From positions 114,454 to 178,453 of the forward strand of contig CACZBF010000005.1 of assembly GCA_902779355.1 (NCBI GenBank): a DNA stretch of 64,000 bases. The letters are read 5' to 3'. Position numbers and translations under genes: made by a program. Shown here in pieces: positions 43,771 to 52,365 of this stretch. This DNA is from an uncultured Lachnospiraceae bacterium (lineage in GTDB: Bacteria > Bacillota > Clostridia > Lachnospirales > Lachnospiraceae). Each line of letters opens with the position of its first letter. Position 1 is the first letter of the stretch. The notes under the pieces are model-generated. The model had not been told where the DNA came from. It saw only the letters and a program-made list of their open reading frames with translations, and did not search any database.

Positions 43771-44277
43771 ATGAAAACACTCTTTGTGATGGATGAAAAA
43801 GACTACACCGATGAGATGCCGGTGATCGAAAAGACGACCGTACGGGCGATCATCGAGCGGGACGGGAAGTTCGCCATGCAGCGGAGCAAGTACGGCGAAT
43901 ACAAGATCCCAGGCGGTGCGCCGGATCCCGGAGAGAGCAATGAGGAGGCGTTGATCCGCGAAGTGCGGGAAGAAACAGGGCTTTCCGTCATTCCGGACTC
44001 CATCGAAGAGATCGGCACGACCCTGGAGATGCGGGAAGATGCCCTGAAAAAAGGAAAGAAATTCGTGCGGCACACGTTCTTTTACCGTTGCCGTGTGGGC
44101 GATACCCTGCAGGAAACGAACATGACCAGGAGTGAGATTGAGCTTGGGTTCACACTTGCCTGGGCGAGTATGCAGGAGATCATTGACGGAAATCGTACGG
44201 CGCTCCGTGAAAAATGGAACATCCGGGACACCGAATTTTTCCGTTGGCTGCAGAGTAAGGAGAACGAGAACGGATGA
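43771..44277 (+). CDS. NUDIX hydrolase
   Basis: This is a 168-residue NUDIX protein: GGAPDPGESNEEALIREV continuing REETGL is the complete Nudix box (GX5EX7REUXEEXGU) that binds Mg and hydrolyses a nucleoside diphosphate linked to another moiety. The start ATG 43771 follows ACAGGAG. It overlaps the next gene by 4 nt. The substrate cannot be told; NDP-sugars, ADP-ribose and oxidised nucleotides are all possible. Confidence 0.85.
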   Translation: MKTLFVMDEKDYTDEMPVIEKTTVRAIIERDGKFAMQRSKYGEYKIPGGAPDPGESNEEALIREVREETGLSVIPDSIEEIGTTLEMREDALKKGKKFVRHTFFYRCRVGDTLQETNMTRSEIELGFTLAWASMQEIIDGNRTALREKWNIRDTEFFRWLQSKENENG

Positions 44278-45497
44278 GGATCGTGCTCATGCAGGGCGGC
44301 GTGGAGACGCTGGATTTTTTCTCCAGGCAGCTGGGAGATGCTTTTTCTGCGATGGGACATACGGTGTTTTACCATGATCTCAGAGAGGGCGCGCCGTCGG
44401 CCAAGCATCTGAAGAAGTTTACGAGAAGCGGGGAGACCGTGCTTTTCACGTTCAATTTTGAAGGATTGGAGCGGGAAGAAGGTCTCTTTTCTCTGCGGGA
44501 AGGTTATCTGTGGCAGCAGTATAAGATCCCGTGTTTTAATCTCTGTGTGGATCATCCCTACTGGTATGAGAATCGGTTTTCGCATCTTTTGGAGGATGAG
44601 GAACATCACCCGGGGACGCTGACGCTGTACCACCATCTTTCTGTCGACCGGAATCATGAACGGTATCTGAAGGGATTCTATCCGGAGTTTCGGAGCGCGG
44701 GTTTTCTGCCTCTGGCTGGGACAGGAGCGACAGAGGTGGACCATCCGGCACATACCGCCGACCGAAAAACAGAGATCCTTTTCACCGGGCATTATACGGA
44801 GCTTCCGTTTTTTGATGCGAGCATCCATGCGATCAACGAGGAATATGCGGCATTTTACATGGGGATCATCGACGAGCTGATCGCAGAGCCAAAAAAGACC
44901 GTGGAAGAGGTCGCGCTTGCCCATGTCCGCAGGGAGACCGGGTCGGATTCCATCAAAGAACTGCGGCTCGTGCTCTACAAAATGCTCTTTGTGGATCTTT
45001 ACGTGAGAAATTACTTCCGCGGAAAAGCTGTGCAGACGCTTTGTGACGCGGGTTTTCCGGTGACCGTGATCGGAAAAGGGTGGGAGAAACTTCCATTAAA
45101 AAGGAAAGAAAATCTGATCATAAGACCGCGGACGGATTCTGCCGGATGCCTGGCGGCGTTGCAAGAGGCAAAACTTTCTTTAAACGTCCTGCCGTGGTTT
45201 AAGGACGGCGCGCATGACCGTGTGTGGAATTCGATCTTGAACGGCGCGGTCTGCCTGACAGATCCGAGTACTTATCTGCAGGAAGTTCTGCCGGATGAGA
45301 CCGGTGTCCGATATTTTTCATTAAACACAATGGAGTCGGAGCTGCCCAAGCTTGCGGAAAAACTGCTTTCGGATCCGACGCTGTGTGAGGAGATCTTTGA
45401 GCGTGGTCGGTCGGTTGCTCTGCAGCAACACACCTGGAAGCAACGGGCAGAGACGCTGCTTCACAACTTTGAGGAGGAGATCAAATGTCAGTCGTAG
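44274..45497 (+). CDS. CgeB-like glycosyltransferase
   Basis: This 407-residue protein starts with RIVLMQGGVETLDFFSRQL, has FNLCVDHPYWYENRFSHL and ILFTGHYTELPFF in the middle and AKLSLNVLPWFKDGAHDRVWNS at the C-terminal donor loop. This is the CgeB/Glyco_trans_1_2 type, the same subtype as 28692. It lies outside the main island, between NUDIX and AmmeMemoRadiSam genes, with overlaps of 4 and 13 nt, which indicates co-translation. Its acceptor is unknown. Confidence 0.7.
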   Translation: MRIVLMQGGVETLDFFSRQLGDAFSAMGHTVFYHDLREGAPSAKHLKKFTRSGETVLFTFNFEGLEREEGLFSLREGYLWQQYKIPCFNLCVDHPYWYENRFSHLLEDEEHHPGTLTLYHHLSVDRNHERYLKGFYPEFRSAGFLPLAGTGATEVDHPAHTADRKTEILFTGHYTELPFFDASIHAINEEYAAFYMGIIDELIAEPKKTVEEVALAHVRRETGSDSIKELRLVLYKMLFVDLYVRNYFRGKAVQTLCDAGFPVTVIGKGWEKLPLKRKENLIIRPRTDSAGCLAALQEAKLSLNVLPWFKDGAHDRVWNSILNGAVCLTDPSTYLQEVLPDETGVRYFSLNTMESELPKLAEKLLSDPTLCEEIFERGRSVALQQHTWKQRAETLLHNFEEEIKCQS

Positions 45498-46873
45498 GTG
45501 CTATCATGGTGCCGCATCCGCCTTTGCTTTTGCCGGAGGTCGGAAGAGGCGGCGAAAAGGAGATCGCGGAAACGAGCCGCTGCTATATGGAGGCAGCTGA
45601 GTTTGTCAGGGACTGTAAACCGGAGACGATCGTGCTGACTTCGCCGCATGCGCTCATGTATGCGGATTATTTTCATATTTCACCCGGACGTCATGCGGAG
45701 GGGGATATGGGGCGTTTCGGCGCGCCACAGGTCCGCTTTTCAGTCGATTATGACGATGCATTTGTGAAGGCGCTTTCGGATCTTGCGGATCAGGAATCTT
45801 TTCCGGCGGGAACCTACGGCGATCGGATGATAGAATTGGATCACGGGACGATGGTGCCACTTTATTTCCTGAATCAGAAATACACGGATTACCGGTTGGT
45901 ACGGATCGGGCTTTCCGGCGAGTCGTTACTCGACCATTACCGGCTCGGTCGGATGATCCGTCGGATCGCGGACAAGCTGGATCGGAGGGTGGTGCATATC
46001 GCGAGCGGCGATCTTTCCCATAAACTGCGGAAAGAGGGTCCATACGGATTTGCAAAAGAAGGCCCTGTCTATGATGAGCGGATCATGGATGTGATGGGAC
46101 GCGCTGCGTTTGAGGAGCTTTTGGATTTCCCGGAGTCCTTGCTGGATAAGGCGTCTGAGTGTGGGCACAGGTCCTTTGTGATCATGGCAGGCGCGCTGGA
46201 TGGCTGCGCGGTGGAGACGAGAAAACTTCATCATGAGTCAAAAACCGGAGTCGGTTATGGGATCTGCACCTATCGTGTGACGGGAGAGAATCCAGACCGG
46301 TGTTTTTATGAGAAGCGGACGGCGGCAAAGAAAAGCGCGCTGGAGGAGGCGAGACGGATGGAAGATGCGTATGTGGCATTGGCGAGAAAATCTCTGACGG
46401 CTTACATCATGCGAAAAGAAGTCATCGATGTGCCAAAAGATGTGCCGGAGGAGATGTTGAAGACACGGGCGGGCGCATTTGTTTCCCTCCATAAAGATGG
46501 GAAGTTGAGAGGCTGCATCGGGACGATCCTGCCGATTCAGGACAATTTGGCGGAAGAGATCATCGGAAATGCAATCTCCGCTTCGACGCGGGACAACCGC
46601 TTTTTCCCGGTACGGCCGGATGAAGTGCCATACCTGGAGATCTCCGTGGATGTGCTCTCACAACCGGAGCCGATCGCATCGGAAGCGGAGCTTGATGTCA
46701 AGCGCTACGGCGTGATCGTGACCAAGGGCAGGAGGCGCGGGTTGCTGTTGCCGAATCTGGAAGGCGTCGACCGGATCGAAGACCAGGTACGGATCGCAAA
46801 ACAGAAAGCAGGCATCGACCCGGATGACACGGACGTTTCGCTGGAACGGTTCGAGGTCGTGCGGCACGAGTAA
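45485..46873 (+). CDS. amrA: AmmeMemoRadiSam system protein A (Memo-AMMECR1 fusion)
   Basis: This 462-residue protein has an N-terminal Memo/extradiol-dioxygenase-like domain (GAIMVPHPPLLLPEVGRG, LDHGTMVPLYFL, HIASGDLSHKLR, His and Asp residues for metal) and a C-terminal AMMECR1 domain (GAFVSLHKDGKLRGCIGT, then EISVDVLSQPEP). The two are widely fused and found with a radical SAM protein as the third partner; none is adjacent here. The role is unknown; a redox or RNA modification was proposed for the family. The start ATG 45485 has GAGGAGGAG upstream and overlaps the CgeB-like gene by 13 nt. Confidence 0.85.
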   Translation: MSVVGAIMVPHPPLLLPEVGRGGEKEIAETSRCYMEAAEFVRDCKPETIVLTSPHALMYADYFHISPGRHAEGDMGRFGAPQVRFSVDYDDAFVKALSDLADQESFPAGTYGDRMIELDHGTMVPLYFLNQKYTDYRLVRIGLSGESLLDHYRLGRMIRRIADKLDRRVVHIASGDLSHKLRKEGPYGFAKEGPVYDERIMDVMGRAAFEELLDFPESLLDKASECGHRSFVIMAGALDGCAVETRKLHHESKTGVGYGICTYRVTGENPDRCFYEKRTAAKKSALEEARRMEDAYVALARKSLTAYIMRKEVIDVPKDVPEEMLKTRAGAFVSLHKDGKLRGCIGTILPIQDNLAEEIIGNAISASTRDNRFFPVRPDEVPYLEISVDVLSQPEPIASEAELDVKRYGVIVTKGRRRGLLLPNLEGVDRIEDQVRIAKQKAGIDPDDTDVSLERFEVVRHE

Positions 46874-46915
46874 GAAGCGATACGGATTTTTCTTCGGATT
46901 TCTCGCAAATCGTGG

Positions 46916-46944
46916 TTGACACATCGAATTTCAGGTATTATACT
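46916..46944 (+). promoter_or_regulatory. Promoter of the rplM-rpsI operon
   Basis: Consensus TTGACA (46916-46921), exactly 17 nt, TATACT (46939-46944). Transcription starts near 46951, about 100 nt before the rplM ATG. Confidence 0.85.
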
Positions 46945-46950
46945 AACCTA

Positions 46951-47048
46951 GTCTGTGAAAATCTGCAGACTTGTTGACGAAGCGAAATACACAGCGTGCC
47001 CGGTACACACGCAGGGTAGGACGTTTCACATGAGCAGGAGGAAAACCA
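46951..47048 (+). promoter_or_regulatory. Candidate L13 (RplM) leader
   Basis: The leader holds a hairpin (AGTCTG pairing with CAGACT, 46950-46971), then a region with GCGTGCCCGGTACACACGC and GTAGGACGTTTCACATGAG, ending in AGGAGG. Length, position and these segments agree with the L13 leader motif of Firmicutes, which mediates feedback by ribosomal protein L13. Not verified by covariance. Confidence 0.55.
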
Positions 47049-47477
47049 ATGAAAACATTTATGGCGAATCCCGCCTCTGTTGAGCGTAAGTGGTATGTCG
47101 TAGACGCTGACGGAGTGACGTTGGGACGTTTGGCATCTGAGATCGCAAAGGTGCTCAGAGGAAAAAACAAACCGATCTTTACGCCGCATGAAGATACCGG
47201 CGATTATGTGGTCGTGGTAAATGCGGAGAAGGTCAATGTGACCGGTAAGAAGCTTGACCAGAAGATGTATTACAGCCATTCCGATTATGTAGGCGGCTTG
47301 AAAGAGACGAACTTAAAGGATATGCTGCAAAAGCATCCGGAGCGTGTGGTAGAACATGCGGTAAAGGGTATGCTTCCGAAGGGACCGCTTGGCCGTCAGA
47401 TGTATCAGAAGCTTTTTGTATATGCAGGTCCGGAACACAAGCATGCTGCTCAGAAGCCGGAAGAGCTGAAGTTCTAA
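47049..47477 (+). CDS. rplM: 50S ribosomal protein L13
   Basis: This is a 142-residue L13, the usual length. [20 protein letters not shown] and [19 protein letters not shown] are the start of the L13 fold, and [23 protein letters not shown] is the conserved C-terminal part. It binds 23S rRNA early in large-subunit assembly. AGGAGG lies before ATG 47049. It heads the operon with rpsI, 13 nt apart. Its leader probably makes it self-regulated. Confidence 0.97.
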   Translation: MKTFMANPASVERKWYVVDADGVTLGRLASEIAKVLRGKNKPIFTPHEDTGDYVVVVNAEKVNVTGKKLDQKMYYSHSDYVGGLKETNLKDMLQKHPERVVEHAVKGMLPKGPLGRQMYQKLFVYAGPEHKHAAQKPEELKF

Positions 47478-47490
47478 GGAGGAAAAGACA

Positions 47491-47886
47491 TTGGCAAAAC
47501 AAACGAAGTACTACGGAACAGGAAGAAGAAAATCGTCCGTTGCCAGAGTTTACCTGATGCCCGGGAGCGGCAAGATTACGGTCAATAAGAGAGACATTGA
47601 TGAATATTTCGGACTGGAGACCTTAAAGGTAATCGTACGTCAGCCGTTGGAAGCAACAGAGACGACCGGCAAGTATGACGTGCAGGTAACAGTGAAGGGC
47701 GGTGGCTACACCGGACAGGCAGGCGCGATCCGTCACGGCATCGCAAGAGCACTTTGCGAGGCGGATGCGGATTACCGTCCGACCTTAAAGAGCGAAGGCT
47801 TCCTGACCCGCGATCCGCGTATGAAGGAGCGTAAGAAATACGGTCTCAAAGCAGCTCGTAGAGCTCCGCAGTTCTCAAAGAGATAA
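47491..47886 (+). CDS. rpsI: 30S ribosomal protein S9
   Basis: This is a 131-residue S9 starting at TTG 47491 with GGAGG 9 nt upstream. It has [20 protein letters not shown] at the N-terminus and the conserved C-terminal [17 protein letters not shown], whose Arg tail contacts P-site tRNA. The last codons with the stop form the CAAAGAGATAAT repeat (47876-47887) used by the mobile element as its attachment site; the gene itself is intact. The gene keeps its normal stop and gains a terminator carried by the element. Confidence 0.97.
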   Translation: MAKQTKYYGTGRRKSSVARVYLMPGSGKITVNKRDIDEYFGLETLKVIVRQPLEATETTGKYDVQVTVKGGGYTGQAGAIRHGIARALCEADADYRPTLKSEGFLTRDPRMKERKKYGLKAARRAPQFSKR

Positions 47887-47887
47887 T
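47876..47887 (+). repeat. Left attachment site (attL core)
   Basis: CAAAGAGATAAT covers the last codons of rpsI (Ser-Lys-Arg-stop) and is repeated exactly at 52426. It is the crossover core for the integrase. Confidence 0.85.
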
Positions 47888-47918
47888 AAGTCAAAAATTG
47901 ATTTTTTCAAAAATGTTG

Positions 47919-47949
47919 AAAAGCCCGCATTTTATGCGGGCTTTTATTT
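47919..47949 (+). terminator. Element-borne terminator for rpsI
   Basis: Perfect 12-bp stem AAAAGCCCGCAT / ATGCGGGCTTTT with a TTT loop, followed by ATTTT. It lies inside the element directly after attL and replaces the host terminator displaced to 52460. Confidence 0.9.
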
Positions 47950-47985
47950 TATGCAAAAATTAGAAATTGAATTAAAAATGATGTT

Positions 47986-48016
47986 GTAGCCACACGGTAG
48001 CCACACGGTAGCCACA
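47986..48016 (+). repeat. Three 11-bp-phased GTAGCCACA repeats, left end
   Basis: GTAGCCACA at 47986, 47997 and 48008, phase 11 bp. The same motif occurs twice with the same phase at the right end (52365) and once inverted at 51151. Probably arm-type integrase sites. Confidence 0.65.
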
Positions 48017-48169
48017 TTAATATTTATAATATCGGGCACATTTGCTTTTCTTTGGATTGATAATATCATAATACTTGCAATATCTTACACCATTTTTCTT
48101 TATACTATGAAAACATTGATTACAATTACATTTTATTGGCTTTGCTTTTCGCGTATCATAATACCCCAT
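48017..48169 (-). CDS. 50-residue Cys-rich small protein
   Basis: This minus-strand frame runs from ATG 48169 to TAA 48017-48019, with AAAGGAGG 8 nt upstream on the minus strand, a strong ribosome site. It encodes 50 residues: a CNCNQC cluster at residues 14-19 and single Cys at 31 and 44, with basic and Tyr-rich surroundings (NGVRYCKYYD). The cysteine spacing suggests a small zinc-binding protein. It is too short for common gene callers. Its function is unknown; excisionase-like or regulatory roles in the element are possible. Confidence 0.6.
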   Translation of the reverse strand: MGYYDTRKAKPIKCNCNQCFHSIKKNGVRYCKYYDIINPKKSKCARYYKY

Positions 48170-48214
48170 TTAAATAACCTCCTTTAATATAAAAAAAATT
48201 AATTTGGCGCTATA

Positions 48215-48304
48215 GGGGGGGACCGTTTCGCGCGTTCCCCCCCAACCCCCTTTCCGCCAACACTTATTAACTTCGCACCGATGTGCTTCGTTTAATAAGT
48301 GTTG
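48215..48304 (+). other. Two inverted repeats (G7/C7 and CAACACTTATTAA) in a noncoding region
   Basis: GGGGGGG (48215-48221) pairs with CCCCCCC (48237-48243). Then a perfect 13-bp inverted repeat CAACACTTATTAA (48258-48270) / TTAATAAGTGTTG (48292-48304) encloses a 21-nt loop holding GCAC-CGAT-GTGC. Candidate replication- or transfer-related structure. The remaining stretch 48305-48660 shows no supported gene; a frame at 48409-48663 is doubtful. Confidence 0.5.
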
Positions 48305-48663
48305 ATGTTTACACCTCCCGTGAAATTTGAGGAGAGTTTGGCCTTAGAAAGCGCCAAAAAAACGATTTCTAAGTTCACACTCCCGATTGGTTTAACCCCC
48401 AATAAGGCTTGTATCGTTCATCTAAACAAGTAAAAGGCGATACCACCAAAGTCGATCATTTATTACTTGCGCTCTCCGTGCCCATGCTTTTCATTAGATG
48501 CTGGCTAGTCAAAGACTACACGGCTTCCAAGCCCCTGATTGTTTTACCTTGCCAGTTACAAGGATTAGCCTATTTTTTTTACCAACGTTCGGGCTTGGCC
48601 AAGCCCTTTAAATTCTTGTTTCTCTGCGTGGAATTCTCTCGGTCATATCGTAGCACGCAATAA

Positions 48664-48702
48664 AAAAAGTTCTAATGTAGTAGCGGTACATCAGAACTTT
48701 TT
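48664..48702 (+). terminator. Long bidirectional terminator hairpin
   Basis: AAAAAGTTCT pairs with AGAACTTTTT; an inner ATGTA/TACAT pair extends it. T-runs on both strands suggest bidirectional use. Confidence 0.65.
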
Positions 48703-48769
48703 GCTATATAGATAAAACATTTTTGTTTTTATCTGTCATATTAGTTATGAAACAACCGCTACTTGTTTC

Positions 48770-48793
48770 CCCGATATTTATCGGGCTTTTTTT
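48770..48793 (+). terminator. Rho-independent terminator
   Basis: CCCGAT / ATCGGG stem with ATTT loop and a following seven-T run, just upstream of the exported-protein gene. Confidence 0.75.
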
Positions 48794-48901
48794 ATTTATT
48801 CAGTTAATAGTAATATGATTGATATCTCCGAAATTGTGAGAAAAATTATTTTGACATATTAGATGTATAGAAAATTTTTGACGATTAAGGAGGTATTTTT
48901 T

Positions 48902-49450
48902 ATGGAAACAAAGACAAAATCAAAAAAGAAACTGATATTTATTGTAGTAGCATTAGTGTTGGTACTGAGTGCAATTGGACAAAATGAAGAAGTTCAATCT
49001 GATAATGCAGAAGTAGTAGAAAAAGAGAATGTATCAGTTGAATATGATGCTCTACAAACACTTTTTTTGAAGTTATCAAGCACAACTACGGAAGAAGAAT
49101 TTTTATCATTAGTTGAAAAAACAGATTTATGTCTGGGATATCATTGGTATCATGGAAGTAAAGTTACACGCTATATGGTTGCATTTAGTGAAGCTGTTGC
49201 AAATGTTGAAGAAGATGGAGATTATTTAGAAGTGTATTTCTCAAATGATGGTCTACTTGAAGAAGCGGATTATAATAATCATTCTTCAAATATTAATGTT
49301 TTGTATTATAATTTCGGATGTGATTGGAATTTTAACGATAAGCAACCTAATAATGAACATACGGGATATTACTCATATGAAGGAACAGATATATATAATT
49401 ATTCAAAAGCAAGCAATGGAAAAGAAGCCCTAAAGCGTGTGATGGAATAA
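48902..49450 (+). CDS. Exported or membrane-anchored protein of unknown function
   Basis: This is a 182-residue protein starting at ATG 48902 with GGAGG 9 nt upstream. Residues 1-10 are Lys-rich; about residues 10-24 (LIFIVVALVLVLSAIG) are a hydrophobic segment that acts as signal or anchor with no lipobox Cys. The outer part has many acidic and Tyr residues (NFGCDWNFNDKQ). It is cargo of the mobile element. It could be a receptor-like or immunity-like surface protein, but no family is recognised. A terminator follows at once. Confidence 0.55.
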   Translation: METKTKSKKKLIFIVVALVLVLSAIGQNEEVQSDNAEVVEKENVSVEYDALQTLFLKLSSTTTEEEFLSLVEKTDLCLGYHWYHGSKVTRYMVAFSEAVANVEEDGDYLEVYFSNDGLLEEADYNNHSSNINVLYYNFGCDWNFNDKQPNNEHTGYYSYEGTDIYNYSKASNGKEALKRVME

Positions 49451-49457
49451 GAAATTG

Positions 49458-49481
49458 AGAGCACTTCGGTGCTCTTTTTTT
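49458..49481 (+). terminator. Rho-independent terminator with UUCG loop
   Basis: AGAGCAC / GTGCTCT stem, TTCG tetraloop, then seven T. Confidence 0.85.
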
Positions 49482-49544
49482 ATATACCCAAACCACAATT
49501 CATATTATTACTATCGTTACGTGTGGATGAAACGAGCGCGACGA

Positions 49545-49626
49545 CTTGATCCGAAAATCAATTTGAAAAATTGATTTTTGGGTCAAGTATGAGGGGGGGA
49601 TTTTTAAGGGGCGCTCTTAGCCCCTT
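49545..49626 (+). other. oriT candidate: imperfect palindrome and GC hairpin
   Basis: A 20-bp inverted repeat (CTTGATCCGAAAATCAATTT at 49545-49564 with 49568-49587, two mismatches) is followed by AAGGGGC / GCCCCTT (49606-49612 and 49620-49626). It lies about 130 nt upstream of the MobV gene, the usual place of oriT. The rest of 49482-49757 has no gene. Confidence 0.45.
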
Positions 49627-49757
49627 GAATGCCGTCTGCAAAGACCCCACGAAGTGAGCGCTTGCGCCACTTCATAGTGGGTTATGATTTGACGCAATCT
49701 ATTTAAATTGAACCGTGCCAAGAAAAAACATATTTATTTATGAGAGGAGGTGCGGGG

Positions 49758-50954
49758 ATGCAAAAAATTACACTTCGAAACCAACGCGTAGGAACGAGCG
49801 CGAAACACAATCAGCACAAACATATAGAAGATGTTAATCGTGAGGAGAAGGCTCTATTATTTTTTGATATCGAAAATGATTCGTACAGATTAAAAAAATT
49901 GAAAAACGTAAAATTGCCAAAAATGGAATACAAATATTACAAGAGCAAATATCAAAAAGCGCTAGACCTTCAAAATGAAAAATATATAAAAAATCGCCAC
50001 AAGGATAGAGTTAAAACTATCAGAGATTGGCTTACCGATAAAAATAAGCAACCTGATGAGCAAATTTTGCAGATTGGTAGCGTACAAAACCATGATGATG
50101 TTAGCCGAGAGGAATTTGAGGCAATGATAATTGAATATTGCAAAGAACACGAAAAGCAATTCGGTTCTAATATTCATATCATTGACGTGGCTTTCCATTA
50201 CTGTGAGGAGGGTTTGCCACACGTTCACATTCGTAGCGTTGCCGATTATGAAAAAGACGGGGTTAGAACTATCGGAATGGAAAAAGCCTTAAAAGCGCTA
50301 GGACTAGAAAGACCCGACACAAGCAAAAAAGAGGGCAGATACAACAACCGCAAAATGACGCTTACAAAGATGGAGCGCGAGATGTGGGTTGATATCTGCA
50401 GAAGTCACGGTCTTGAGATAGATACAGAAGTTAAAGAGCCAGGCAAAAAACATCAAGAAATCGCTATATACAAGAATAATCAAGAGCTTGAAAAGCAGCA
50501 GGCTCAAAAATTGATTATTCAAAATGAAATACAAAAGCATGCAAAGCGATTAAAAGATTTAAAGGGCGATATCAAAGAACAAGTAGATTTAACGCGTTCG
50601 CTAGATAAAGAAATTAACGAAAAATTCAAGCAATATGAAGATTTAACCCTTGATGAACTTAGAAGAATGGCATTACAAAAAATCTATAAAACCAATGAAC
50701 AAGGCGACCTTATTATTAAAAACGGACATGCTTTTTTAACTGATTGGGCGATTGATAGATGTGAGCAAATCAAATATGAATTTTTTGTTGATATCACTAA
50801 AACTACAGCCGACCACGTAAAAGAAGTATCTGAAAACATAGAAATTTTGGAATATATCAAAAAATATTTCCCAACGCTAAAAACACAAATAATAGAACGC
50901 GGTAGAGAAAAAGAATATGGAATACCCGAAAATGAGGAACAAATTTCAAGATAA
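49758..50954 (+). CDS. MobV-family relaxase (Mob/Pre)
   Basis: This is a 398-residue Mob_Pre protein. Residues 1-230 hold the relaxase core: RNQRVGTSAKHNQHKHIEDV at the N-terminus and AFHYCEEGLPHVHIRSVADY, the His-x-His metal site of MobV. After residue 250 comes a long coiled-coil tail (KDLKGDIKEQVDLTRSLDKE). It would nick at oriT and lead the single strand into a recipient using a helper's transfer system. I set ATG 49758, with GGAGG 8 nt upstream, rather than ATG 49740. It is downstream of the oriT candidate and followed by a terminator. Confidence 0.9.
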   Translation: MQKITLRNQRVGTSAKHNQHKHIEDVNREEKALLFFDIENDSYRLKKLKNVKLPKMEYKYYKSKYQKALDLQNEKYIKNRHKDRVKTIRDWLTDKNKQPDEQILQIGSVQNHDDVSREEFEAMIIEYCKEHEKQFGSNIHIIDVAFHYCEEGLPHVHIRSVADYEKDGVRTIGMEKALKALGLERPDTSKKEGRYNNRKMTLTKMEREMWVDICRSHGLEIDTEVKEPGKKHQEIAIYKNNQELEKQQAQKLIIQNEIQKHAKRLKDLKGDIKEQVDLTRSLDKEINEKFKQYEDLTLDELRRMALQKIYKTNEQGDLIIKNGHAFLTDWAIDRCEQIKYEFFVDITKTTADHVKEVSENIEILEYIKKYFPTLKTQIIERGREKEYGIPENEEQISR

Positions 50955-50962
50955 AAAAATAA

Positions 50963-51019
50963 CCACTATATCTAGTTGATTTTAAAAAATCAAAAATACA
51001 AGATATGGTGGCTTTTTTT
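50963..51019 (+). terminator. Terminator of the relaxase gene
   Basis: CCACTATATCT pairs with AGATATGGTGG (one wobble) around a long AT-rich loop, then seven T from 51013. Confidence 0.7.
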
Positions 51020-51177
51020 ATAGAATTAATTTAATTATTTTTGAGCTTGCAATTCTTAACCCCGACTTTTCCAGCGTCGTAGAACGGCGCTTACAAAGTC
51101 TGCCCCGTTAGCAATCGGGGCGCACACATGAACGGTAAAAATTGCATTGGTGTGGCTACTGAGTTATTATCATTAAG

Positions 51178-51263
51178 AAATCAATTTTTGACGAAGCAAG
51201 GATAAGAGGGATTTATTTGTAATGGATTAAGGGAAAATTACTAATAAATCAATTTTTGACGAA
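51178..51263 (+). repeat. Two 18-bp direct repeats upstream of the integrase
   Basis: AAATCAATTTTTGACGAA at 51178-51195 and 51246-51263, separated by 50 nt. The core AAATCAATTTTTGAC occurs inverted at attL (47890-47904). A GTAGCCACA inverted copy is at 51151. The region 51020-51276 otherwise shows no gene; it may hold the control region of int. Confidence 0.65.
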
Positions 51264-51276
51264 AGAAGGGATTAAG

Positions 51277-52365
51277 ATGAAATTACCAAACGGATTCGGC
51301 TCCGTCAGTAAAGTTGACCGCAAAAATCTGCGCAATAAATGGATTGCAAGGGTTACGGTCGAAACAACAATTGACGACCAAGGCAAAAGACACCAAAAAA
51401 AGAAGACATTGGGCTATTTTGCAACACAAGCAGAGGCATTACAAGCACTAACAGACTACAACGAACGCAAAGGAGATACAAATTTGGAGTACAAAGATTT
51501 ACTGTTTTCAGACCTTTGGGAACAATGGCAAGACACAAAAAAGGTGCAAGCATTAAAGCCCGACACAATTAAGGGATATGAATTTTCATATAAATTAATT
51601 CCCGACAAAATCAAAAATAAAAAGTTTGTTGAAATCAAATTTTTGGATTTACAAAATATGATTAACGAACTTTTAGGAAACCGAAAGGGCTATCAATCAG
51701 TTAGAAAAGTTAAAAATTGCCTATCACAGTTATACAGATATGCAATCAATGCGGATATTATCAGCAAGAATTATGCGGAGGGTCTTGATATAGGCAAAAG
51801 CCCGAAAAAATCGCAAGCGCTTATATTTACTGATGAGCAGATAGATAGATTATGGAAATTATTCTACGACCAGAAAGAAGATACAAGGTTAACAATAGAA
51901 ATAATGTTAATGCTGATTTATAACGGTTGTAGAATATCAGAGTTCCTAAATTTGAAAGTTGAAGATATCAACATTGAAGAAAGATACTTCAATATTACGG
52001 ATTCTAAAACAGAGGCAGGCATTAGAAAAGTCCCTATTGCTGAAAAGGTTTCAAATATTTACGAAAGTATTTTAAATGAACGTCAATCGGGCTATTTTCT
52101 GATTAACCCGAACAATAACAAAAAATTCAGTTATGCAAATTTTAGGGATAGTTATTGGGACCAACTTATTGACCGATTGGGTTGGGATAAGAATTTAACA
52201 CCACACAACTGTCGTAAGACTTGTATATCACTTCTTACAAAAGCAGACGTAAGACCGACATATATAAAATTGATTGTTGGACATGAGGGCGCTTTGGATT
52301 TAACCGAAAAAACCTATACATACGTTGATTTTGAGGAATTGTTAACCGCAATTAATAAAATTTAG
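51277..52365 (+). CDS. int: Tyrosine integrase of the element
   Basis: This 362-residue site-specific recombinase has an N-terminal arm-binding type region (GSVSKVDRKN, KWIARVTVE, GYFATQAEALQAL), a SAM-like core-binding domain, and a catalytic domain with YNGCRISEFLNL (Arg I), PHNCRKTCISLL (His-x-x-Arg) and GHEGALDLTEKTYTYV (His and Tyr nucleophile). I chose ATG 51277 with AGAAGGGATTAAG upstream; a frame from 51256 includes the repeat. It lies 60 bp from attR, as usual for elements of this family, and directs insertion at rpsI. Confidence 0.92.
   Translation: MKLPNGFGSVSKVDRKNLRNKWIARVTVETTIDDQGKRHQKKKTLGYFATQAEALQALTDYNERKGDTNLEYKDLLFSDLWEQWQDTKKVQALKPDTIKGYEFSYKLIPDKIKNKKFVEIKFLDLQNMINELLGNRKGYQSVRKVKNCLSQLYRYAINADIISKNYAEGLDIGKSPKKSQALIFTDEQIDRLWKLFYDQKEDTRLTIEIMLMLIYNGCRISEFLNLKVEDINIEERYFNITDSKTEAGIRKVPIAEKVSNIYESILNERQSGYFLINPNNNKKFSYANFRDSYWDQLIDRLGWDKNLTPHNCRKTCISLLTKADVRPTYIKLIVGHEGALDLTEKTYTYVDFEELLTAINKI

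Noticed and set aside
47986..48016. CRISPR-like short repeats
   Set aside because: Only three 9-bp units with 2-bp spacers; no spacer structure and no cas genes. Better explained as protein-binding sites.
48409..48663. 84-codon plus-strand frame in the mobile element
   Set aside because: No ribosome site, mixed hydrophobic composition without motif, and the region shows repeats and terminators. Left as noncoding.
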